In this document: in pieces, positions 23,662-33,154 of the stretch
How positions within the stretch are numbered: the stretch's first letter is position 1
How the letters are laid out: every line of letters begins with the position of its first letter
Source: Streptomyces sp. 35G-GA-8
GTDB lineage: Bacteria; Actinomycetota; Actinomycetes; Streptomycetales; Streptomycetaceae
Reading direction: 5' to 3'
Length of the DNA: 64,000 bases
NCBI RefSeq assembly: GCF_023534745.1
Contig: NZ_JAMHJQ010000002.1
Location: 655,614 to 719,613, forward strand
Translations under genes and position numbers: made by a program
The notes under the pieces: model-generated
Database searches by the model: none
What the model saw: the letters and a program-made list of their open reading frames with translations, nothing else
What the model was told of the DNA's origin: nothing

Positions 23662-24531
23662 GTGCAGCCAAAGGCGCGCAAGGCGTACGTACCCGGCCTG
23701 GCGGCGCTCCTCGTGGTGGTGGTCGCCGGCTGCTCGGGGGGAAGCGGCGCGGACGGCGCCGTCACCGACACCAAGCCGGGCGGCCCCACCACCGCCACCG
23801 CCGCTCAGCCGGGCAAATACCGCACGCTCCGCGAGGCCTGCGGCTCCGTACCGCGCTCCATGCTCAAGGATCTCCTGCCCGGCGCCGCCTCGCTCCCCGA
23901 GGACCAGCAGGCGAAGACGTACGAGGGCACGGCCTCCGTGACGTACGACACCGACCGCCGCGTCGGGTGCAGCTGGAAGGCCACCTCCCCCGACGCCTCG
24001 AACCAGCTGATGATCGATCTCGAACGCGTCGTGTCGTACGACCCGGCCGTGAGCGACGCCGACCGGGCGCAGGCCGTCTACACGACGAAGGAGACGGCCG
24101 CGGGGCTGTCCTCGCCCAACGCCTCCGGGACACCGAGCGGCACCCCCACCGCCTCCGGCGCCGGCACGGGCATCGGTACGGGTACGGACACCGCCCTCGG
24201 CACGACCCCGGGGACCGGCGCCCCCTCCGGTTCCGGGACCCCTTCCGGGGCGCCCTCCGGGACGCCGTCCGGCGGCACGACCCCCGACGGCCTCGAACCG
24301 CGCGTCCTCGACGGCCCCGGCGACGACGCCTTCCTCGACGATGTCCTCGCCCGCGCCGGCGCTGCCGCTCAGCGGCGCACGGTGAGCGTGGTCTTCCGCA
24401 CATCGAATGTGATCGTGACCGTCCGGTACACCGAGCAGTCCGCCCACCTCGCCGTGGTCCCCGACAGCAAAGAACTGCAGGACAAGGCGCGAGGACTGGC
24501 CGAAACGCTCAACGAGCAGCTCAACGAATAG
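23662..24531 (+). CDS. DUF3558-type lipoprotein
   Basis: A 289-residue exported lipoprotein. A basic N-terminus and hydrophobic stretch lead to the lipobox VVAGC with Cys24. A Thr/Ala linker follows, then the DUF3558-like domain (REACGSVPRSMLKDLLPG, VGCSWKATS). A Gly-Thr-Pro-Ser low-complexity insertion (residues about 150-215) splits the domain, with VVFRTSNVIVTVRYTEQS after it. GTG start with GGGAG upstream. It is paralogous to the next gene; its function is unknown. Confidence 0.83.
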   Translation: MQPKARKAYVPGLAALLVVVVAGCSGGSGADGAVTDTKPGGPTTATAAQPGKYRTLREACGSVPRSMLKDLLPGAASLPEDQQAKTYEGTASVTYDTDRRVGCSWKATSPDASNQLMIDLERVVSYDPAVSDADRAQAVYTTKETAAGLSSPNASGTPSGTPTASGAGTGIGTGTDTALGTTPGTGAPSGSGTPSGAPSGTPSGGTTPDGLEPRVLDGPGDDAFLDDVLARAGAAAQRRTVSVVFRTSNVIVTVRYTEQSAHLAVVPDSKELQDKARGLAETLNEQLNE

Positions 24532-24659
24532 CCGCCCCCGTCCCCGGCGCCCGCCCCGGGCGCGCGGGGCCCGGACTCCCGCTCAGGGGGCCCGCGGACC
24601 CGGCTCGGCGGTTACCGTGGCCGATCGGACCGTATGACAACCGACCGACTGAAGGAACC

Positions 24660-25442
24660 ATGCACCGTTCAGCCTCGCGACTCACCCGCATACTCGCCTG
24701 CGCAGCCGTTCCGGTGATGCTCGTCGTCGCCGGCTGCTCGTCCGACTCCGGCGGCGAGAGCGACGCCGACGGCTCCTCGTCGAGCCCGAGCACCGCACCG
24801 GCCCCGAGCGTCACCCCGGCCAAGTACAGCGGGCTCCCCGACGCCTGCGACACGATCGGCGAGAAGACGGTCGGCTCGCTCGTTCCCAAGGTCAAGAACA
24901 AGGGCGGCACGGCGGCGCGGTCCAGCGACATCGACACCCGCGGCAGCTGCTCCTGGAACGGTCTGGACGACAAGGGCGTCAAGGGCTCGCAGTACCGCTG
25001 GCTCGATGTCTCCCTCATGCGGTACGACTCCGACGTCACGCTCGGCAGCGGCGCCGAGCGCGCCGGCGAGTACTACGCGAAGGAGGTCGCCGGGGCCCAG
25101 GGCACGGCGGGCGCCAAGAGCGTCAAGTCGGTCGCCACGGCCGGCATCGGCGACCAGGCGACGCTGGTCACGTACACCCTCAACAAGACCGACGAGGACT
25201 TCGCGTACGCCACGGTCGTGACCCGCGCGGAGAATGTCGTGATCACCCTCACCTACAACGGTGCGGGTTACGCGGGCGCGAAGTCGCCCAGCTCCGCCGA
25301 TCTGACGAAGAACGCGGAGAAGGCGGCCAAGGAGGCTGTCGCGGCGGTCACCGCCGGCTCCGAGGACGCGCCGGGCGCCGGGGAGAGCCCGAAGGCCGGA
25401 TCCGAGGCCCCGTCGGGGTCGGCGTCGACCAAGTCGGGCTGA
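24660..25442 (+). CDS. DUF3558-type lipoprotein
   Basis: A 260-residue lipoprotein with lipobox VVAGC (Cys26), a Ser/Pro-rich linker and a DUF3558 domain (LPDACDTIGEKTVGSLVPKV, GSCSWNGLDDKG, VVTRAENVVITLTYNG). It aligns over its length with the preceding lipoprotein minus that protein's repeat insertion, so the two look like a tandem duplication. The ATG has GAAGGA three bases upstream; the frame is open further upstream but has no signal peptide there. Confidence 0.86.
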   Translation: MHRSASRLTRILACAAVPVMLVVAGCSSDSGGESDADGSSSSPSTAPAPSVTPAKYSGLPDACDTIGEKTVGSLVPKVKNKGGTAARSSDIDTRGSCSWNGLDDKGVKGSQYRWLDVSLMRYDSDVTLGSGAERAGEYYAKEVAGAQGTAGAKSVKSVATAGIGDQATLVTYTLNKTDEDFAYATVVTRAENVVITLTYNGAGYAGAKSPSSADLTKNAEKAAKEAVAAVTAGSEDAPGAGESPKAGSEAPSGSASTKSG

Positions 25443-25451
25443 GGCTGTCGG

Positions 25452-25501
25452 AAGCCGCCCGAGTCGTTTTCTCCGCAAGCCGCCCGAGTCGTTTTCTCCG
25501 C
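25452..25501. repeat. Perfect 25-bp direct repeat, two copies
   Basis: aagccgcccgagtcgttttc plus tccgc occurs twice in a row (25452-25476 and 25477-25501), just after the lipoprotein stop. Each copy contains a TTTT stretch, rare in this genome. Confidence 0.92.
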
Positions 25502-25664
25502 TTATCCACGGGGCCCGGACCTCTCCCGAAGGCCGGGCTCCGCTCCCCGCGCCACGCCGTACACACTCATGTGCCAGGCTGTGCCCGCCGGGTGTCGGGT
25601 CGTCGAGTGATTGTTGTCGAGTACCTGACGCCCCATACGGGCCGAATACGGGAGGAGATCGCGG

Positions 25665-27197
25665 GTGGCCGCGATGCAGCTGACACGCACGCACCGGATT
25701 CTCATCGGAATCGTGGTGTTCGGAGCGGTGATCATCGCCGCGATCGGATTCGCGGGGTCCTACGCCGCCGTGCGCGAACTCGCCGAGGCCAAGGGCTTCG
25801 GGCAGTTCTCCCTCGTCTTCCCGATCGGTATCGACGCGGGCATCTGCGTCCTGCTGGCGCTCGACCTCCTCCTGACCTGGATGCGGATCCCGTTCCCGCT
25901 GCTGCGCCAGTCGGCGTGGCTGCTGACGGCCGCGACCATCGCCTTCAACGGCGCCGCCGCCTGGCCGGACCCGCTGGGCGTCGGGATGCACGCGGTGATC
26001 CCGCTCCTCTTCATCGTCTCCGTCGAGGCGGCACGCCACGCGGTCGGCCGGATCGCGGACATCACCGCCGACAAGCACATGGAGGGCGTGCGGCTCACCC
26101 GCTGGCTGCTCTCGCCCATTCCCACGTTCATGCTGTGGCGCCGGATGAAGCTGTGGGAGCTGCGTTCCTACGAGCAGGTCATCAAGCTCGAACAGGACCG
26201 GCTCATCTACCAGTCGCGCCTTCAGGCGCGGTTCGGCCGCAACTGGCGGCGCAAGGCGCCCATCGACGCGCTGATGCCGCTCCGGCTCGCGAAGTACGGC
26301 GTACCGCTCGCCGAGACCGCGCCGTCGGGACTGGCCGCCGCCGGTATCGAACCGGTACTGCTGCCGCCCGCGCCCCCGGTGGCCGAACTCCCGCAGGGCC
26401 GGGGCGAGATACCCGCCGCGGTCCCGTCCCCGGAGCAGACGGAACCGCGGCCCCAGGCTCAGGCCCAGCCCCAACAGCCCCAACAGCTTCAACCCCAGCA
26501 GCAGATACCCCCGCAGCTGCGGAAGCAGGATCAGGCGCAGGACCAGGCACAGGCACAAGCGCAGGCGCAGGCGCAGGCACAGGACTTCCAGCCGCAGCCG
26601 CACCCCCAGCACTCCCAGCAGCCCGAGCCCCAGCAGCAGCCCCAGCCCCAGCCCCAGCCCCAAAGCGGGCCCCAGCCCCAGCAGGAGCCCCAGACCAGCC
26701 CCTGGTTCGCGGCCCAGCAGGTGCAGGAGACGGCGTACGAAGGCGCCTACAGCCCCGCGTACGCCGAAGGCCAGGACCCCGCGCCGGTCATGATCCCCGC
26801 CGGTCCCGGCCGCAGCCGCCCGCTCGGCGGCGTGCCCGGTCAGCGCGTGGAGGGCCCGTACGCGGCCCCCGAGCCGGAGCAGATCCCCGAACGGACGGCG
26901 GAGCAGCGGCAGTACGCCGAGCCCGCCCCCGCCCCCGGCCCTGACCAGCCCGAGGAACTGCCCGTCCCCGCCCTCCCCGACGATCTCTCCCGCGAAGAGG
27001 CGTACTTCAGCGCCTTCCGCAAGTACATCAGCGAGCACGGCGACTTCCCCAACGGCCGCCAGTTCGGGCTGTACCTGCTCGATCTGTACGGGATCACCGG
27101 CCGCACCGGCGGCCCGCTGAGCGAGAGTTCGCTCCGCCCCTACCTGAAGGAGTTCCGCTTCCGGTACCAGTCGGAGCTGGACGAGCACATCGCGTAG
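25665..27197 (+). CDS. DUF2637 membrane protein with Gln/Pro-rich linker
   Basis: A 510-residue protein. The N-terminus (about 10-130) has four membrane helices of the DUF2637 / plasmid-transfer Spd-like type (RILIGIVVFGAVIIAAIGFA, GIDAGICVLLALDLLLTWM). A basic amphipathic region follows (RWLLSPIPTFMLWRRMKLWE). Residues about 245-345 are Gln-Pro / Gln-Ala repeats. A compact C-terminal domain (about 430-505) reads EEAYFSAFRKYISEHGDFPNGRQFGLYLLDLYGITG and looks like a winged-helix or plasmid-type DNA-binding module. GTG start with GGAGGAG seven bases upstream. A membrane-anchored DNA-binding role is an inference. Confidence 0.85.
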   Translation: MAAMQLTRTHRILIGIVVFGAVIIAAIGFAGSYAAVRELAEAKGFGQFSLVFPIGIDAGICVLLALDLLLTWMRIPFPLLRQSAWLLTAATIAFNGAAAWPDPLGVGMHAVIPLLFIVSVEAARHAVGRIADITADKHMEGVRLTRWLLSPIPTFMLWRRMKLWELRSYEQVIKLEQDRLIYQSRLQARFGRNWRRKAPIDALMPLRLAKYGVPLAETAPSGLAAAGIEPVLLPPAPPVAELPQGRGEIPAAVPSPEQTEPRPQAQAQPQQPQQLQPQQQIPPQLRKQDQAQDQAQAQAQAQAQAQDFQPQPHPQHSQQPEPQQQPQPQPQPQSGPQPQQEPQTSPWFAAQQVQETAYEGAYSPAYAEGQDPAPVMIPAGPGRSRPLGGVPGQRVEGPYAAPEPEQIPERTAEQRQYAEPAPAPGPDQPEELPVPALPDDLSREEAYFSAFRKYISEHGDFPNGRQFGLYLLDLYGITGRTGGPLSESSLRPYLKEFRFRYQSELDEHIA

Positions 27198-27214
27198 CCG
27201 TACCGCATACGCCC

Positions 27215-27249
27215 GGAAGGGTCCTCACCCACCGGGCGAGGACCCTTCC
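27215..27249. terminator. Intrinsic hairpin downstream of the DUF2637 gene
   Basis: Perfect 12-bp arms GGAAGGGTCCTC / GAGGACCCTTCC with an 11-base loop. Between convergent genes, without a T run. Confidence 0.7.
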
Positions 27250-27261
27250 GCGTCACACATT

Positions 27262-27335
27262 CGGACCGTCACCGTTCGGCCGTCGCCGATCAGAGCGTCA
27301 CCGATCCGACCGTCATCGATCCGACCGTCACCGGC
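27262..27335. repeat. Degenerate gaccgtcaccgatcc repeat
   Basis: Five or so imperfect copies of a 13-15 base unit lie between the terminator and the lysS stop. Nothing coding was seen here. Confidence 0.55.
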
Positions 27336-27347
27336 CGTAGCCGGGGC

Positions 27348-29117
27348 TCAGCTCCCGAGCAGCTTGCGCACCCGGTCCGCGCCCACCGCCAGCAGCAGCG
27401 TGGGCAGCCGGGGCCCGGTGTCCCGGCCGACCAGCAGCCGGTAGAGCAGCGCGAAGAACGACCGCTGGGCCGTCTTCAGTTCGGCCGTGGGCTTGGCGTC
27501 GGGCGCCAGCCCCTCCATGACCTTGGGCACGCCGTAGACGAGCGTGGTCAGCCCGTCCAGCGACCAGTGGCTGTCCAGGCCCTCCAGCAGCAGCCGCAGC
27601 GACTCGCGCCCGCGCGCGTCGAGCGAGTCGAGCAGTTCCTGGTCAGGCTCGGCGCGCACGACCGTCCGCGACTCGGCCGGCACCTGGCTGGTGATCCAGT
27701 TCTGTGCGCGGTCCAGCCGGGGACGTACCTCGTCGAGCGAGGCCAGCGGCTGCGCCGGGTCCAGCTCGCTGAGGATTCGCAGCGTCTGCTCCTCGGCACC
27801 GGCCGTGATGTCCACGACCGAGGCCAGCGTGCGGTACGGCAGCGGGCGCGGCGTACGCGGCAGCTCACCGGCCGCCGTGCCCGCGGCGCGGGAGTACGCG
27901 GCAGCGTCGGCCGGCAGGACGGAACCGTCCGCGACCTTGCGCTCCAGCGCGTCCCACTCGTCGTAGAGCCGCTGGATCTCCTGGTCGAAGGCGATCTTGA
28001 ACGACTGGTTGGGCCTGCGCCGCGCGTAGAGCCACCGCAGCAGCGGCGCCTCCATGATCTTCAGCGCGTCGGCCGGGGTCGGCACGCCGCCCTTGCTGGA
28101 CGACATCTTCGCCATCCCGGAGATCCCGACGAAGGCGTACATCGGGCCGATCGGCTGCACACCGCCGAAGATCTCGCGCACGATCTGCCCGCCGACGACG
28201 AACGAGGACCCGGGAGAGGTGTGGTCGACCCCGGACGGCTCGAAGATCACGCCCTCGTACGCCCAGCGCATCGGCCAGTCGACCTTCCAGACCAGCTTGC
28301 CGCGGTTGAACTCGCTCAGCAGGACGGTCTCGGAGAAGCCGCACTCCGCGCAGGTGTAGGTGAGCGCGGTCGTCTCGTCGTCGTAGGCGGTGACGGTGGT
28401 CAGGTCCTTGCCGCAGCCGCCGCAGAAGGGCTTGTACGGGAAGTAGCCGGCGGCCCCGCCGCTGCCGTCGTCCTCGGCCGCCGCGCCCGAGCCCTCGGCG
28501 GCCTCCAGCTCGGCTTCCTCGGGCTTCTTCTGCCCCGACTTCTGCCCCTGCTGCTGCCCCTGCTGGGCGTTCTTCGGCTTGTCCTTCTTGTCCTTCGTCC
28601 GATAGCGGTCGAGGATCGCGTCGATGTCCGCGCGGTGCTTCATCGCGTGCAGGATCTGCGCGCGGTACGCGCCCGAGGTGTACTGCTCGGTCTGGCTGAT
28701 GCCGTCGTACTCGATGCCCAGCTCGGCCAGCGCCTCGGTCATCGCGGCCTTGAAGTGCTCGGCCCAGTTCGGGTACGCCGACCCCGCCGGGGCGGGCACG
28801 GACGTCAGCGGCTTGCCGATGTGCTCGGCCCAGGACGGGTCCGTACCGGGAACGCCGGCCGGGACCTTGCGATAGCGGTCGTAGTCGTCCCAGGAGATCA
28901 GATGCCTGACCTCGTGGCCGCGCCTGCGGATCTCGTCCGCGACCAGGTGCGGGGTCATGACCTCACGGAGATTCCCCAGGTGAATGGGTCCGGAGGGAGA
29001 GAGTCCGGACGCGACGACGACCGGTTTGCCAGGCGCACGACGCTCCGACTCGGCGATGACATCGTCCGCGAAACGGGAGACCCAGTCGGTCTCGGTGCTC
29101 TGAGCCACGATCGGCAC
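27348..29117 (-). CDS. lysS: Lysyl-tRNA synthetase, class I (archaeal type)
   Basis: Class I LysRS, charging tRNA-Lys. The HIGH-like motif is [17 protein letters not shown] and the KMSKS-like motif is [14 protein letters not shown] precedes the first. A zinc-binding pair CGGCGKD and CAECGFSE is present. A low-complexity Lys/Gln/Glu insertion ([20 protein letters not shown] region) sits before the zinc domain. The start is uncertain: GTG at 29117 ([15 protein letters not shown]) is chosen because the purine-rich agaaagaagaagg just upstream looks like a ribosome site; ATGs at 29147 and 29162 or GTG 29108 are alternatives. Divergent from argS. Confidence 0.92.
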   Translation of the reverse strand: MPIVAQSTETDWVSRFADDVIAESERRAPGKPVVVASGLSPSGPIHLGNLREVMTPHLVADEIRRRGHEVRHLISWDDYDRYRKVPAGVPGTDPSWAEHIGKPLTSVPAPAGSAYPNWAEHFKAAMTEALAELGIEYDGISQTEQYTSGAYRAQILHAMKHRADIDAILDRYRTKDKKDKPKNAQQGQQQGQKSGQKKPEEAELEAAEGSGAAAEDDGSGGAAGYFPYKPFCGGCGKDLTTVTAYDDETTALTYTCAECGFSETVLLSEFNRGKLVWKVDWPMRWAYEGVIFEPSGVDHTSPGSSFVVGGQIVREIFGGVQPIGPMYAFVGISGMAKMSSSKGGVPTPADALKIMEAPLLRWLYARRRPNQSFKIAFDQEIQRLYDEWDALERKVADGSVLPADAAAYSRAAGTAAGELPRTPRPLPYRTLASVVDITAGAEEQTLRILSELDPAQPLASLDEVRPRLDRAQNWITSQVPAESRTVVRAEPDQELLDSLDARGRESLRLLLEGLDSHWSLDGLTTLVYGVPKVMEGLAPDAKPTAELKTAQRSFFALLYRLLVGRDTGPRLPTLLLAVGADRVRKLLGS

Positions 29118-29258
29118 GTCCTTCTTCTTTCTCTTACGCCCAGACATTCCGGCGGCTGCCATTCTCCCAGGTACCCCCGGGAGAGCGAAAATGGCTTGTT
29201 ACCCCATGGGATACTGGGCAGGACTTCATTCCGCACCCGACAGGAACGGCACCAGCCC

Positions 29259-31016
29259 ATGGCCTCGGTCTCTTCCCTCGCTTCGACCGTCGATCAGCGC
29301 ATCGCGGACGCCCTCTCGGCAGCCCTGCCGGAGGCCGGCCCCGCGAACCCGCTGCTGCGCCGAAGCGACCGGGCCGATTTCCAGGCCAATGGCCTCCTGG
29401 CGCTCGCCAAGCAGCTCAAGGGCAATCCGCGCGAGCTGGCGACGCGGGTCGTGGCGTCCCTCCCCGCCGATGGCGTGATCAAGGAGGTCGAGGTCTCAGG
29501 ACCCGGTTTCCTCAACATCACGATCACGGACCGGGCGATCATCGAGACCCTCGCGGCCCGCGCGACGGACGCGCGGCTCGGCGTCCCGTACGAGCCGAGC
29601 CCCGGCACGACCGTGATCGACTACGCGCAGCCGAACGTGGCCAAGGAGATGCACGTCGGACATCTGCGCTCCGCCGTGATCGGCGCGGCGATGGTGGAGA
29701 TCCTGGAGTTCACCGGCGAGAACGTGATCCGGCGCCATCACATCGGCGACTGGGGCACCCAGTTCGGCATGCTCATCCAGTACCTGATCGAGCACCCGCA
29801 CGAGCTGGACCACAAGGGCGCCGTCTCCGGCGAGGAGGCGATGTCCTCCCTCAACCGGCTGTACAAGGCGTCCCGGGCGCTCTTCGACTCCGACGAGGAG
29901 TTCAAGGCGCGGGCCCGGGACCGGGTGGTGGACCTCCAGGCCGGCGACAAGGAGACGCTGGCCCTGTGGCAGCGGTTCGTGGACGAGTCGAAGATCTACT
30001 TCTACTCGGTCTTCAACCAGCTGGACATGGAGATCCGCGACCCCGACATCGTCGGCGAGTCCGGCTACAACGACATGCTGGAGGAGACCTGCCGGATCCT
30101 GGAGGAGTCCGGGGTCGCGGTCCGCTCCGAGGGCGCGCTCTGCGTGTTCTTCGACGATGTGAAGGGCCCGGACGGCAACAAGGTCCCGCTCATCGTCAAG
30201 AAGAGCAACGGCGGCTACGGCTACGCGGCCACCGACCTCTCCGCGATCCGCGACCGGGTGCGGAACCTGTCGGCGACGACCCTGCTGTACGTGGTCGACG
30301 TGCGCCAGTCGCTGCACTTCAAGATGGTCTTCGAGACCGCCCGCCGGGCCGGCTGGCTGAACGACGAGGTCCACGCGGTCCAGCTGGCGTTCGGCACGGT
30401 CCTCGGCAAGGACGGCAAGCCGTTCAAGACCCGTGCGGGCGAGACCGTACGGCTGGAGGACCTGCTGGACGAGGCGGTCGAGCGGGCGACGGCGGTCGTA
30501 CGGGAAAAGGCGAAGGACCTCAGCGAGGAGGAGATCGCCGAGCGCGGCAAGCAGGTGGGCATCGGCGCGGTGAAGTACGCCGACCTGTCCACGTCCGCCG
30601 CCCGCGACTACAAGTTCGACCTGGACCAGATGGTCTCGCTGAACGGCGACACGTCCGTCTACATCCAGTACGCGTACGCCCGTATCCAGTCGATCCTGCG
30701 CAAGGCGGGCGAGGCGAAGCCGGTGCCCCACCCGGAGCTGGAACTGGCCCCGGCCGAGCGGGCGCTCGGGCTGCATGTGGACCAGTTCGGCGAGGTGCTG
30801 GCGGAGGTCGCGTCGGCGTACGAACCGCACAAGCTCGCCGCGTATCTGTACCAACTGGCCTCGCACTTCACGACGTTCTACGACCAGTGCCAGGTACTGA
30901 AAGCCGAGAACCCGGCGGAGCTGGTCGAGAACCGCCTCTTCCTCTGCGACATCACGGCCCGCACGCTCCGGCAGGGCCTGGCACTCCTGGGCATCCAGTC
31001 CCCCGAGCGCCTGTAA
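29259..31016 (+). CDS. argS: Arginyl-tRNA synthetase
   Basis: A 585-residue class I ArgRS. The N-terminal Add1 domain spans about 1-110. The HIGH motif lies in [20 protein letters not shown], with [11 protein letters not shown] after it. The KMSKS region is the usual degenerate [17 protein letters not shown]. The DALR anticodon-binding domain ends with [10 protein letters not shown]. The ATG follows an AGGA some 13 bases upstream. The intergenic 140 bp with lysS must carry both promoters; GATACT at 29212-29217 is a possible -10 for argS. Confidence 0.95.
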   Translation: MASVSSLASTVDQRIADALSAALPEAGPANPLLRRSDRADFQANGLLALAKQLKGNPRELATRVVASLPADGVIKEVEVSGPGFLNITITDRAIIETLAARATDARLGVPYEPSPGTTVIDYAQPNVAKEMHVGHLRSAVIGAAMVEILEFTGENVIRRHHIGDWGTQFGMLIQYLIEHPHELDHKGAVSGEEAMSSLNRLYKASRALFDSDEEFKARARDRVVDLQAGDKETLALWQRFVDESKIYFYSVFNQLDMEIRDPDIVGESGYNDMLEETCRILEESGVAVRSEGALCVFFDDVKGPDGNKVPLIVKKSNGGYGYAATDLSAIRDRVRNLSATTLLYVVDVRQSLHFKMVFETARRAGWLNDEVHAVQLAFGTVLGKDGKPFKTRAGETVRLEDLLDEAVERATAVVREKAKDLSEEEIAERGKQVGIGAVKYADLSTSAARDYKFDLDQMVSLNGDTSVYIQYAYARIQSILRKAGEAKPVPHPELELAPAERALGLHVDQFGEVLAEVASAYEPHKLAAYLYQLASHFTTFYDQCQVLKAENPAELVENRLFLCDITARTLRQGLALLGIQSPERL

Positions 31017-31031
31017 CGCTCCGCACGCACG

Positions 31032-31067
31032 ACGGGGCGCCACCGCCACTTGGCGGTGGCGCCCCGT
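31032..31067 (+). terminator. Intrinsic terminator of argS
   Basis: Perfect 16-bp stem ACGGGGCGCCACCGCC / GGCGGTGGCGCCCCGT with an ACTT loop, followed by a short T-rich TTTCTTCG, directly after argS. Confidence 0.9.
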
Positions 31068-31146
31068 TTCTTCGTACCTCGGCGCACGCTCCGGTAGCTT
31101 CCGACCACGGCTACCGCCCGCTCAACCGCACCACCGACCCCGACCG

Positions 31147-31428
31147 TTGGCATGCCCGTCATGGCCACCGTCAAGGAACAGGACCGGACCACGGCCACGC
31201 GCACCCACCTCGACCCCCGGCTCGTATTCCGACTTCGTCCCCGACGCGGCCGAGTACGACAGTCGGCAGCACGGTCCGCGCACGCTCTGGGGTGAAGTGG
31301 AGGCCGCCTATGCCTGGTGGCAGAGCGCCGGCTCACCGGACCGCACCCGGTACGGCCTCACCGTGAACGCCGCCGGACAGCGCCTCTGGCTCGACAGCCC
31401 GGACACTTTGGTGCCGGAGAGGCGGTAG
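31147..31428 (+). pseudogene. Remnant of a C-terminal fragment (possibly an FxLD-type methyltransferase)
   Basis: From about 31230 the frame reads DAAEYDSRQHGPRTLWGEVE then AAYAWWQSAGSPDRTRYGLT and GQRLWLDSPD, which looks like a real protein end and recalls the C-terminus of FxLD-system O-methyltransferases. Upstream of it this frame is low-complexity, while a different frame from the ATG at 31152 reads more protein-like (MPVMATVKEQDRTTATRT), so a frameshift plus loss of the N-terminal domains is likely. No ribosome site fits. The family guess is tentative. Confidence 0.4.
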
Positions 31429-31447
31429 GGCGCGCCCGCGGCGGCAA

Positions 31448-31497
31448 ACACCCCGCTCCCGCTCACGAGGGAGGCCACGTGAACGGGAACGGGGTGT
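31448..31497. terminator. Hairpin downstream of the secreted propeller gene
   Basis: Arms of 20 bases (ACACCCCGCTCCCGCTCACG and CGTGAACGGGAACGGGGTGT) pair with two mismatches around a 10-base loop, 23 bp past the convergent stop. Confidence 0.65.
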
Positions 31498-31520
31498 CAG
31501 CTACTGCTGCGACAGCTCCG

Positions 31521-32684
31521 TCAGAGCGCGACGATGCCTTCGCCGCCGACTCCGTCGGGGACCTTGGTGGTGCTGATCTTGGTCAGCGAGCCGTCCTTGT
31601 GGATGCGGAAGGCGTCGACAGCGCCCGCGCCGCCCGTCTGGACGTAGAGGAACTGGCCGTCGGGCGTGATGGACGAGTCCACCGTGCCGACGCCCGTGGG
31701 GGTGTTGCCCAGGCGTTCGAGGCGGGCCTCGCGGTCCTGGCGGAAGCGGGTGACGGTGTTGCTGCCCGCGTTGGAGGCGAAGAAGTGGTTGCCGGTGCGG
31801 GAGACCCAGCAGGTGGCCTGCTCACCGGACGGTGCCGCGTCGACCAGGGTGGTACGGCCGTCCTTGTGGATACGGAACGTCAGGAGGGCGTTTTCCACGC
31901 CGTCGGCGACGACGAGCCGCTTCTGCTCGTCGAAGGTCAGTCCGAACGGCTGCGCGCCCGGCTTGCTGTCCACGACGGGCTTGTGCGACAGCTTGCCCTC
32001 ACGGCTGAGGTGGAAGATCTCGATGCTGTTGCCACCCAGCTTGGTGGTGACGACGAGCTGATCGCCCTCGGGGGTGAAGGCCACCTGGCCCGGGGTGTGG
32101 GTGAACTCGGGCATGGCGCCGGTGTTCAGGTGCAGCGCACGGTGCCAGGCCTCGACCCGGTGCAGCTTGCCTTCCTTGAGCCGGAAGCCCTGGATGGAGC
32201 CGCCCTCACGCGCGTTGAGCACGAAGACACGGTCCCCGTGCGCGGTGACGCTGACCGGGAACATGCCCCCGGACTCGATGACCTGCTTACGGTGGAGCCG
32301 GTCGCCCTCGACCGCGAACACCGTGACCGTGTTGCTGCCGGCGTTGACCGCGTACAGCAGCTTGTGGTGCTGGTCGTACGTCAGCGATCCCTGCGAGGCC
32401 AGGTGGTCCACGACGGAGCCGCCGAGGACACCGCCCTTGCCGCCGGTGTTGTAAATCGCACGCTTGTGTAGGGAACCGTCGGCCTCGCGGGTGTACGCGA
32501 TCACCTGGTTGCCTTCGACACGGTCGTTCTGGACGAACACTGCCTTGCCGTGGTGCTTGGCGGGCGCGACGGGGGTGGCGACGGCGGTGGTGGCGGTGGC
32601 GGGCACGGCGAAGGCCGCCGTCGAGACGGCCACGGCCATGGCGGCCTTGGCAATACGGGCGAATCTGCGGGTAGTTGTCGGCAT
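31521..32684 (-). CDS. Secreted lactonase-like beta-propeller protein
   Basis: A 387-residue exported protein. The signal peptide is residues 1-31 (RFARIAKAAMAVAVSTAAFA, then VPATA cleavage). Six or seven propeller blades follow, as in YncE / 6-phosphogluconolactonase-like proteins: GSLTYDQHHKLLYAVNAGSN, GGMFPVSVTAHGDRVFVLNA, GAQPFGLTFDEQKRLVVADG, SSITPDGQFLYVQTGGAGAV. The repeated NAGSNTVT motif marks blade edges. Enzymatic activity is not assured. The ATG has AGGAAGAG just upstream. Monocistronic. Confidence 0.87.
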   Translation of the reverse strand: MPTTTRRFARIAKAAMAVAVSTAAFAVPATATTAVATPVAPAKHHGKAVFVQNDRVEGNQVIAYTREADGSLHKRAIYNTGGKGGVLGGSVVDHLASQGSLTYDQHHKLLYAVNAGSNTVTVFAVEGDRLHRKQVIESGGMFPVSVTAHGDRVFVLNAREGGSIQGFRLKEGKLHRVEAWHRALHLNTGAMPEFTHTPGQVAFTPEGDQLVVTTKLGGNSIEIFHLSREGKLSHKPVVDSKPGAQPFGLTFDEQKRLVVADGVENALLTFRIHKDGRTTLVDAAPSGEQATCWVSRTGNHFFASNAGSNTVTRFRQDREARLERLGNTPTGVGTVDSSITPDGQFLYVQTGGAGAVDAFRIHKDGSLTKISTTKVPDGVGGEGIVAL

Positions 32685-32929
32685 CTGCTCTTCCTGAGTC
32701 GGGCCGGCCGGGCGGCGGACTCCTATGAGGAAGGCGTACACCGCAGCCGGAACAGGGCGTCATTCCGCCGCCATATTGGGGGGAGGCGGGCCCGCGTCGG
32801 CGGACCGTCGCCCATCGGGTAATTCGTACGGATGATCAAGGCTGGCGAACGGTCGCACGCCCGGCGGGGCAAACGCGGCCGGACCATACGGCGCATGACG
32901 GCACTGGGCCGACCGCCGGGGAGGGGTCC

Positions 32930-33115
32930 TCGGAGGGGAGGAGTCCCCGGAGGGGACGGAGGGGATCCGTGCATGATCCGGTCCATCGCCGACCGCAGGT
33001 CGGTGGGCCCTGCGGGGCGCGCAGTGGAATGGGGCGGCCCGACACCGGCAAAGCGACTGACGGCATGTGGGAGGCCGGGACTCATGCCCCGCTGGTGGGG
33101 GTGCGCTGTTTGGTG
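32930..33115 (+). repeat. Dispersed repeat, copy X (partial, direct)
   Basis: The block 33021-33094, from gcagtggaatggggcggccc to catgccccgctg, matches copy Y (33386-33458) in the same orientation and copy Z (33870-33943) inverted. Flanking sequence is also partly shared (ggaggggtcc, gggccctgcggggcgcgc). No gene was seen; short ORFs here follow the repeat rather than codon bias. Confidence 0.75.
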
Positions 33116-33154
33116 CGGGTGAGGACCGAGGGGTAGTCGGGGTGGGCCGGAAGG

